Shown in pieces: positions 43,287 to 50,147 of a stretch of 50,147 nucleotides of DNA (position 1 is the first letter of the stretch; each line of letters starts with the position of its first letter). The position numbers and the translations under genes were made by a program. Below the pieces are notes generated by a model that was given only the letters and a program-made list of their open reading frames with translations, did no database searches and was not told where the DNA came from. The stretch comes from Paracoccaceae bacterium (GTDB lineage Bacteria > Pseudomonadota > Alphaproteobacteria > Rhodobacterales > Rhodobacteraceae): NCBI GenBank assembly GCA_002697345.1, contig NZVE01000039.1, forward strand, positions 1-50,147. The letters run 5' to 3'.

Positions 43287-43294
43287 TATTTATA
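43287..43294 (-). promoter_or_regulatory. Late promoter octamer (TATAAATA)
   Basis: TATAAATA followed by ACTGAA, 21 bases before the ATG at 43266 and directly before the stop of the upstream giant gene's end at 43296. Exact T4 late consensus. Confidence 0.75.
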
Positions 43295-43295
43295 G

Positions 43296-46200
43296 TTAAT
43301 ACGGAGGTCTATCATCATGGGTTACAATAGTCTCATCCAAACTAGTAATAGTGGAGTTCATTCTATTTACATCATAGTAAAAAGAATTATCCACAGTATT
43401 TTCAATTTCCACTCTTCGACCCGAGACAAATGTTCCGTCACCAATCTGTCTAACCTTCATAAATTCATCACCAAACTTAATCACATCATTTGGTGCCAAA
43501 GACGTAATTCCAGTAGTAACGACAATACTTTGATCATATATTCCAATTGGAGATCCGATACCAATCTCAAGTTTTTTATTTCTAAGAGGACTCTGGATAA
43601 TATTATCGATTGAGATAAGTGCATTCGTAGATGGATCAGCAATACTAAATTTGTGGGTTCCAGTTCCATACCCAACAAAATTCAATGGTAATGAGGTAGA
43701 TAGTCCACTAATCTTAAATGTAACATCATCAATTTTCTGAACAAAGACTTTTTCTGGAATAGCTGTTCCCCCTAGTTCTACTGGTGTGCAAAGAAGATCA
43801 TCACCAGAACCACTGCCACCGATATAAGTTCCAGCAATAGAAATTGTTTCCGTACTTACATACCCACTACCGCCACTAACAACAATAATACTTTCAACAT
43901 CAAGATTGGAATCTCTAGTAACGTCAAAACGTGCGCCAGTACCGCTTAAATCACTTGTGGATGGTACGTCAAGGTAAGTAGTGGTAATACCTGTTTGAGT
44001 ACCAGTAATGCGCGATACAGGGAATGTTAGGTCGTTTGCAGGAGTCGTTCCACCCAAATGAGTACCAGCAATACTCACATTATCGCCAACAAAGTATCCA
44101 GTACCACCTTGAGTCAGGGTAACATTCGTAGAAAGTGGTTGTCCCGTACTTTGTTCATATGTAAATTTAACTTGGAATCTAGCACCAGTTCCTCTGGTAG
44201 AAATGCCAGGAAGACCACCATCAGGACTTCCAAATCCATATACAACAAACGTAACGATTGGGCTTACTACAGTACCAACACCAGTAAGAGTATTTTCTGG
44301 AATTTCATTATTATATCCATTTTCAAACATTGCACCACTACCACCCAATGCAGATTCCACACCCATTACAATGTCTCTTAGACCAGTAATATGAGATGTA
44401 GTAGCAATTCCAATTGGAGATCCACCTTGTAGATTATAATTTAATTCCTGTCCCGTTTGGAAGTTATGATTAGGAATAGTAATGATATTATCTACGAGAT
44501 CAATGACTTTAGTATCAGCTGCATTAAAAGTTGCTTTGAATAGTGGTTGACCCTTAGCTTTCAGTTTAAATCCAATGTTACCAACCAAAGTTCCAGTTCT
44601 ATCATGGTCTCCATTAAAACCAGAAGAGATATCATCTATCAATAGAACCTTATTAGTCTTATTCAGAATGTAACTCTTAATGGGTCTGCCTTCTGGGAAG
44701 AAGATTCTTTGAATACTTCCGTCTGGAGCCATGTCATCTTCTGTGACTAGAGCAAAGTTCTGTCTTTTTTGTAGATAAATGTCACTATCAATATTGACTA
44801 ACAGATTTACAGAATTAGTAGCAGACTTAACCTTCATACTTGTAGCTGCTTGACTAATAATCTCAAGGTCACAAAATTCTCTAAATCCAGAAGGATGAAC
44901 AATAGATCTTACTGCTTCTCTCCATTTATCATATGGAACTCTTCCCTTAATAGAATATGAAAACTTCTGATAATAGAAGTTATCCGAAATTCTTTGACTA
45001 AAGTCATTGAGGATTCCAGTTGTATTATCATTTTTTGCAATTTTATCTCTACTAACACCCAATGTACTTTTGATATTAAATCTATTGACAGCTTCAACTC
45101 TACCTCTAATAGTAGACTGTTCACCATAGATTTCATCTCCTACAGATAATACTCCAGAAGTATCTGAAAGTCTAAGTTGACTTAATTTGGGATCCCAACC
45201 ACCTGGAGATACAAATCCTTCAAATTTCTTAGAAGTGACTTTTTCTTCGGATAAGAATTTGGCATCATCGATAAGATTCATTCTAAACTTAGCCATATCT
45301 TTAGAATTAACTACATAACCTAATCCAAAATCATCGTCATAAGATCCTAAGGTTCCAGTATTAATTCCAGCAACACTATACGAAAGGGTGAAACTAGATG
45401 TATTGACTCCAGTAATTGTGAAGAACTTAAAGTCAAAATTTTCCGAGTTGAAATTAATCTCGCCATCAGCAACAGAATCAGATTTTAATCTACATCCCTC
45501 AACAAAAACAGAATCTCCAACTTTGAATGGAAACTTAACATCAGTAGTTCCGAATCCCGTTCTAACTGGTTGATTGAACTGAGCATCAAGAAGTAATTCA
45601 AGAGTTACAGTATTTCCAACATGAGTAATTTGATCAATATCATATCCATTAGAATTTTGTGTTGGAATAATACTCAAAGGTTCATCAAATTCAAAAGCAT
45701 TCTGTAGGACGAATACTTTATCTACAGCACCACCATTAATTCTTGCTTGCAAATCAATTTTATCATTACCACGTATAATCAAGTTAGGTGGTTGAGAATA
45801 GTTTGTACCTCCATCCAAAACCTCAATGTTATCAATTCTCTGTACTCCAGCAATGTCAATCACAGCAGGAACGCTTAAGAATGGAATCAAAGTAGGATCT
45901 GTTGGATAATCAAATCCATCCTTAACTCTTTCTAGAGTATCAATTTTGCCAATATCACTGGAAAGAATCTTAACAGTTGCATTATTACCAGAAGAACTTA
46001 TAAATCCGTTGGTAGATGGAATAATTCTATATCCTCTGCCAGAAAAGTTTGTCTTTGTAGAGTAAACTGGACCAGCAGCTGTGGTAGATGATGTTTCGTA
46101 AAAAATAGTACTAACACCAAGTCTAGAAACATAAGTCTGTGTTTCGGATGGCTTACGATCAAGATTATATGTAAATTCTTTGCTATTAGTAACCGTAACT

Positions 46201-49200
46201 CGTTGGTCACCATTAACCACCATATCATTGAGAGTGATATTATTATTGCCAATAACATCTTTATCGGAAATAACACTTAGTTTTCTTTGGTCGGAAGGAA
46301 CTACTGGAACTAAATTATAAAAACTTTTACTTGGATAATCATCTCTACTATCAATAGTAATTATAGCATCGGTAAATCCAGGTGTGCCTTCTCTCTTAAT
46401 AGCAAATCCATTTTCATCAGTTCCTGCAACTTCCAAACTATTTCTATAATTGCCATCAGAATAAAATTCCAATCGCATGTCTTTTAGAGATAGATCAGAA
46501 ACATCAAAAACAAATTTATTTCCTTTTGTGAAAGATAGGGGTGGATTCACCTTAGCAATTTCATATGTTCCAATATCAATCGAAGAAAATACAATTGAAT
46601 TTGAATCTGCAATATCTGATTTATATTCAACAAATTTAATAAATTGTGGATCTTCGCGAAGGATAAAGTATGTTTTATTGTTTTCCAATCCACCAATAAG
46701 ATTACCCTCAGATTGATAGAATACTACTTTATCCCCACTCTGGAATGTTTCATCTTGAATATCAATAGCAGTATAATCTGCAGAAATACTAGTACTAGAA
46801 AAACTTACTTTGTCTGATGTAATCTTACCAATAACAGGATCAAATCTAAGTTTGATATTTTCCGTTTGAGTTGGTGTTGTATTGAATTTTACAATGTCAC
46901 CATTCTCTAGTCCATGATCACTATCAGTGACAACGCTAGTGAAGTATCGTTCAACTCTAGCATCAACTCTTGGGAACTGTGTAGTAAATGAATGGGCAAA
47001 TCCAACATTGTTTGCTACATCAAAGAAATATAAGGCATTTCCAATAGTAGTAAATCCAATAGTAGATATTCCAATATAGTTTTGCCCAAAATTAACTGCA
47101 TATACAATAGAGTTATCTTCTAGTTTGGTAGTTCCAATACCAGAAGTAGATCCAACAGATGTATTTGAAACAACTATAGAAGTTCCAGAAGTACCAACAT
47201 TATATCTTAATGGTTGTCCAGTAGCAAGACGATGATTTGGGATGAAAATCCTCCTTTCAGGAACAAATCTAGTATCATAACTTTGTGCTAAATTTGTCCC
47301 AATACCAGTATTAATAATATCGTAAATTCTACCTGTAGATCCTACACCTACAGTGTCCTCTGGAGAGAAGTATATACTTCTATTTGGTTGTACTGCATAT
47401 GTGAAGAATTGATTATCAACTGTAGCGGCACTAAATTCAAACTCAACTGGTTTTAAGAAAATAGAGTTTTCAGAAACAGGGTGTGTGATTGCAATACCAA
47501 CATAATTTTGGCGATTAACTCTAAATCTCTTAAACTTATTGTCAATTTCAGTAACAACCATAACTTCGGTTCCAACACCGATATGGTCACCAGGTTTAAA
47601 TCCAACAGTATCGGTGACAGAGATATAAGTTGTCACTCCCGTTATTCCAACCTCGGGAATATACTCAGCAAGTCCCACACGACGTTTTGGTACAGTAATT
47701 TGTTGTTTACCAAAGAATGGAGAAAACTTACCTGTCGTTATTCCAGAAACATGAATATATTCATTGTCCAATAAATCATGCGGAATTGTAGTTATTCCAA
47801 CTACGCTCCTACCGTTAATTCTAAGTTCAGTATTCCTGTAAGTTGAAACTCCAACACTAATTTCACTAATATCTTTACCAAGAACAGTGTCAACAACAAT
47901 ACTGGCTCCAGATCCATCAGTTCCTTCATTGTTAACCGACAATAGATCATTGACTTTATAATCTACACCTCTACTAAAGATGCTAACAGATCCAATACCA
48001 GCAGTTTTTACTTTAGTTACAAAGAATTTCTGTTGATATGAATCATCTACCTTATCAATCAAATCATATTTGGAGTTTCCAAAAGACAAATAATATGGTC
48101 CAATATTTCTAGATAATTTTTCTTTAGAAATATCAATATCTTGATTAAAGAATGTATTGAAATTATCTTGAACTGGAAGGTCTTTAAATCTACTGCCAAC
48201 TAGATATGGAAATTTGGGTTCAGCAACTCCACTAGAATCAACGTCAATGCTGAAAAAGTATGCATATGTTCCGTCTGGAAATTGTGGTGTTACACAATAT
48301 CTTCCGCCATGTTTGTCTAGACTTCCAGAATTATTAAACAAATAATCATTTGTAAAATAACCTAATGAATATGATGGAGGTCGTATACCAGCAAGACTTT
48401 GATTATTAAGAATATAACCACTATTCTGTCTAACTACTGAACCGCCAGTTTCGGTCTCATAACCATATGGACCATAAATTGGATTACCATCATATGCCCA
48501 TCCCAAAATAGGAGAATGAATAGCATTTTGTGATAATTCAAGATTACCAACATCAATATTATCTCCAAGTTGATATCTCAACTTTCTAGGAGGATACATT
48601 GATACAGCTTGGAGTCCAAGATTTTGATTAGTAGTTGGTTTTAATATACATCCATCTTCGGGATTAATATTTTCAGCAGATCTCGTTACTTGGTTAATTT
48701 TCCACTCATGGATATCGGCAATAAACTTAGCCTCAGTACCCCTATTTCTAAGTTCTAGAGATGTATCATCTCCATAGTTAACACCACCGTCAAGAATTTG
48801 AACAGAGACAATACCACCATCCTTAACGATTGGATTGATCTGAGCAAAATCACCAGTTGAACCATGAATGAAAATATCAGAGTCTTTCCGAAAACCATTC
48901 CCCTTTGCAAGAATTTGAACATCAACAATACGTCCACCAATGATAATTGGTTTCAGTAATGCATTAAAAATAACCGTAGAAATTCCAACATTAGGTCTTC
49001 TATTAAAATCGATTATATTTGTACATCCATATCCAGTACCGCCATCTTGTAGATATACACTTTCAATACTACCAAGAACGACTGGATCCAATTGTGGTTG
49101 GACAACAGTAGTTGAACCAATAGCGGAAATAGATTCTACTTTTACAATGATTGGCGGATAATAGATTGCATGTTCACCCGCTCCAAAATTTGTTAGAAAT

Positions 49201-50147
49201 ACTTCTTTATTTTTTTCAAAGTTACTAAGATCTCTCGTAGTACCTATTCCAACATCATATAGTTTAAATCTATTACTATCAATATTTTTTACAAAATACT
49301 CTGTAGTGCTACTCAATCCACCAACCATCATATTGGTACTAGAGTATCTTACAACATCACCAGTAGTAAACCCATGTCCTCTTGCGTAGATATAATTATC
49401 GGAGGTGTCGATACCAGATCTTGTTCCAGCAGCAGTTGTTCGAGAAGGAACAATGACTTTTCTATTTGAATACCCACTTCCAGGTTCTTTTACATATATC
49501 TGAGTAATTGTATTTTTAGATTTTGTAGAAACAAAACTATGAAAACCAAAACTTGGAGCTCCAATATTAACTGTATTAGTATTATTAACTGCATCTTGGA
49601 AAGATGTATGTAAGGCTATTGTTTTACTATCAACAATTCTAATAAAATAAGTAGCCCCACTAATCAGATTGCCAATAGGGGTGTTGCCTTTAGAGTCATA
49701 AAAGACCTCTTCTCCAACTTCAAAATTATGAACCGATGGGAAATCAATAGTTTCTGAGTTGGAGTTTACGGATGTTCCATCAGCCTTAAAATTAACAATG
49801 ATTTTTCCTTTTACTAAGTTAGATTCTAGAACGGCACCATTGCCGTTTCCACCTTCTACCGTAATCTTTGGTTTGTTTTGATATCCAATTCCAGGAGAAA
49901 CAAGTCTAACTTCACTGAATGATCCCGTAACAGTCGGAAAAGCTTTACACCCAGATCCATTTTGATCTTGAACTATTAAATCTGGACCATTAATAACATC
50001 ATAATTTTTGCCAGGACTCGTAACTTTAATATTAACAACATCACCATAATAAATCTGTTCATCAAATACAGTTGGTGGATATATTTCAACACCGTTAGCT
50101 AGAAGACCAACAGCTCTGTTTTTAACATCTCTATCATTTGGGTCATC
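43296..50147 (-). CDS. Giant structural protein with YHYH domain, partial (N-terminus beyond window)
   Basis: An open frame of at least 2283 codons running off the right edge. The methionine near 49331 is internal, since 272 further in-frame codons without a stop lie upstream. A YHYH-type domain lies at about residues 530-660 of the visible part: SPILGWAYDGNPIYGPYGYE, then GGRYCVTPQFPDGTYAYFF and EPKFPYLVG. At least nine GGxGY-type units are scattered through it (LQDGGTGYGCTNIIDFNRRP, LTQGGTGYFVGDNVSIAGTH, VVSGGSGYVSTETISIAGTY). A conserved segment YSIKGRVPYDKWREAVRSIV with HPSGFREFCDLE lies around residue 1730. It lies two genes before gp8, in the T4 gp6/gp7 region, but I see no direct similarity to either. 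Probably part of the baseplate. Confidence 0.7.
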   Translation of the reverse strand, partial: DDPNDRDVKNRAVGLLANGVEIYPPTVFDEQIYYGDVVNIKVTSPGKNYDVINGPDLIVQDQNGSGCKAFPTVTGSFSEVRLVSPGIGYQNKPKITVEGGNGNGAVLESNLVKGKIIVNFKADGTSVNSNSETIDFPSVHNFEVGEEVFYDSKGNTPIGNLISGATYFIRIVDSKTIALHTSFQDAVNNTNTVNIGAPSFGFHSFVSTKSKNTITQIYVKEPGSGYSNRKVIVPSRTTAAGTRSGIDTSDNYIYARGHGFTTGDVVRYSSTNMMVGGLSSTTEYFVKNIDSNRFKLYDVGIGTTRDLSNFEKNKEVFLTNFGAGEHAIYYPPIIVKVESISAIGSTTVVQPQLDPVVLGSIESVYLQDGGTGYGCTNIIDFNRRPNVGISTVIFNALLKPIIIGGRIVDVQILAKGNGFRKDSDIFIHGSTGDFAQINPIVKDGGIVSVQILDGGVNYGDDTSLELRNRGTEAKFIADIHEWKINQVTRSAENINPEDGCILKPTTNQNLGLQAVSMYPPRKLRYQLGDNIDVGNLELSQNAIHSPILGWAYDGNPIYGPYGYETETGGSVVRQNSGYILNNQSLAGIRPPSYSLGYFTNDYLFNNSGSLDKHGGRYCVTPQFPDGTYAYFFSIDVDSSGVAEPKFPYLVGSRFKDLPVQDNFNTFFNQDIDISKEKLSRNIGPYYLSFGNSKYDLIDKVDDSYQQKFFVTKVKTAGIGSVSIFSRGVDYKVNDLLSVNNEGTDGSGASIVVDTVLGKDISEISVGVSTYRNTELRINGRSVVGITTIPHDLLDNEYIHVSGITTGKFSPFFGKQQITVPKRRVGLAEYIPEVGITGVTTYISVTDTVGFKPGDHIGVGTEVMVVTEIDNKFKRFRVNRQNYVGIAITHPVSENSIFLKPVEFEFSAATVDNQFFTYAVQPNRSIYFSPEDTVGVGSTGRIYDIINTGIGTNLAQSYDTRFVPERRIFIPNHRLATGQPLRYNVGTSGTSIVVSNTSVGSTSGIGTTKLEDNSIVYAVNFGQNYIGISTIGFTTIGNALYFFDVANNVGFAHSFTTQFPRVDARVERYFTSVVTDSDHGLENGDIVKFNTTPTQTENIKLRFDPVIGKITSDKVSFSSTSISADYTAIDIQDETFQSGDKVVFYQSEGNLIGGLENNKTYFILREDPQFIKFVEYKSDIADSNSIVFSSIDIGTYEIAKVNPPLSFTKGNKFVFDVSDLSLKDMRLEFYSDGNYRNSLEVAGTDENGFAIKREGTPGFTDAIITIDSRDDYPSKSFYNLVPVVPSDQRKLSVISDKDVIGNNNITLNDMVVNGDQRVTVTNSKEFTYNLDRKPSETQTYVSRLGVSTIFYETSSTTAAGPVYSTKTNFSGRGYRIIPSTNGFISSSGNNATVKILSSDIGKIDTLERVKDGFDYPTDPTLIPFLSVPAVIDIAGVQRIDNIEVLDGGTNYSQPPNLIIRGNDKIDLQARINGGAVDKVFVLQNAFEFDEPLSIIPTQNSNGYDIDQITHVGNTVTLELLLDAQFNQPVRTGFGTTDVKFPFKVGDSVFVEGCRLKSDSVADGEINFNSENFDFKFFTITGVNTSSFTLSYSVAGINTGTLGSYDDDFGLGYVVNSKDMAKFRMNLIDDAKFLSEEKVTSKKFEGFVSPGGWDPKLSQLRLSDTSGVLSVGDEIYGEQSTIRGRVEAVNRFNIKSTLGVSRDKIAKNDNTTGILNDFSQRISDNFYYQKFSYSIKGRVPYDKWREAVRSIVHPSGFREFCDLEIISQAATSMKVKSATNSVNLLVNIDSDIYLQKRQNFALVTEDDMAPDGSIQRIFFPEGRPIKSYILNKTNKVLLIDDISSGFNGDHDRTGTLVGNIGFKLKAKGQPLFKATFNAADTKVIDLVDNIITIPNHNFQTGQELNYNLQGGSPIGIATTSHITGLRDIVMGVESALGGSGAMFENGYNNEIPENTLTGVGTVVSPIVTFVVYGFGSPDGGLPGISTRGTGARFQVKFTYEQSTGQPLSTNVTLTQGGTGYFVGDNVSIAGTHLGGTTPANDLTFPVSRITGTQTGITTTYLDVPSTSDLSGTGARFDVTRDSNLDVESIIVVSGGSGYVSTETISIAGTYIGGSGSGDDLLCTPVELGGTAIPEKVFVQKIDDVTFKISGLSTSLPLNFVGYGTGTHKFSIADPSTNALISIDNIIQSPLRNKKLEIGIGSPIGIYDQSIVVTTGITSLAPNDVIKFGDEFMKVRQIGDGTFVSGRRVEIENTVDNSFYYDVNRMNSTITSLDETIVTHDDRPPY
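48170..48560 (-). other. YHYH domain within the partial giant protein
   Basis: The translated segment contains the hallmark DGNPIYGPYG and, about 60 residues later, CVTPQFPDGTYAYFFSID followed by FPYLVGSRFKD. This matches the YHYH family core (DGxPIYGP...TPEYPDGTYxYYxT...FPY). The tyrosine/histidine core is partly changed (YAYF). Confidence 0.8.

Noticed and set aside
43296..49331. Start of the right-hand giant gene at 49331
   Set aside because: The frame stays open for 272 more codons to the window edge with the same GGxGY-type content, so 49331 is internal and the gene is truncated by the window.
1..50147. tRNA genes, insertion sequences, integrase or attachment sites
   Set aside because: No cloverleaf-like sequence, transposase, integrase or terminal inverted repeat was recognised by reading. 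A tRNA scan would settle the first point.

Overview
The window looks like part of the late (structural) region of a T4-like marine myovirus of the cyanophage type. The evidence is a recognisable T4 baseplate wedge protein gp8, a set of very long baseplate and tail-fibre proteins of the kind cyanomyoviruses carry between gp8 and gp13, an N-terminal fragment that looks like neck protein gp13, AT-rich DNA, tightly packed genes, and T4-type late promoter octamers (N[A/C]TAAATA) in front of gene groups. The host cannot be read from the sequence. A cyanobacterium (Synechococcus or Prochlorococcus) is the best guess from the virion genes, but another marine Gram-negative is possible.

Almost everything is on the minus strand, so transcription runs from the right edge to the left. 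In that order: (1) positions 50147-25366 hold baseplate and baseplate-proximal proteins. These are a giant YHYH-domain protein cut by the window edge, a small fibre-like protein, a 2492-residue repeat protein with a propeller-like segment, gp8, and a 2510-residue protein with a DUF4815-like N-terminus. (2) Positions 25575-13230 hold small structural proteins and long fibre proteins, including a 1533-residue repeat protein, an Mtd-N-like protein and a 1477-residue protein with carbohydrate-binding-like repeats. (3) Positions 13160-9856 hold three paralogous glycine- and cysteine-rich adhesin-like proteins followed by a tail-fibre assembly chaperone-like protein, which together look like a host-recognition cassette. 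(4) Positions 9782-1989 hold an accessory sugar-modification block. (5) Positions 504-2026 hold two genes on the plus strand. (6) Positions 465-1 hold the start of the neck gene.

The accessory block is the most unusual part. It encodes an HldD-type ADP-heptose 6-epimerase, the kinase and the adenylyltransferase halves of HldE as separate proteins, a small HAD phosphatase that could do the GmhB step, a cupin, a GT9 (heptosyltransferase-like) glycosyltransferase, a full-length NodU/CmcH/TobZ-type carbamoyltransferase, a second carbamoyltransferase lacking its whole C-terminal domain, and four proteins with 2-oxoglutarate/Fe(II) oxygenase signatures. Eight of these genes (7901-1989) are chained by short overlaps. 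The simplest reading is a phage-borne route to a carbamoylated and perhaps hydroxylated heptose-type sugar, probably for altering the cell surface. Only the sedoheptulose-7-phosphate isomerase step (GmhA) has no obvious gene here.

Control elements seen are ten late-promoter octamers, several lying across the stop codon of the preceding gene, and three intrinsic terminators, two flanking the chaperone-like gene and one in front of the 1533-residue fibre gene. No tRNA, insertion sequence or CRISPR array was seen. No stretch of 300 bases lacks a gene.
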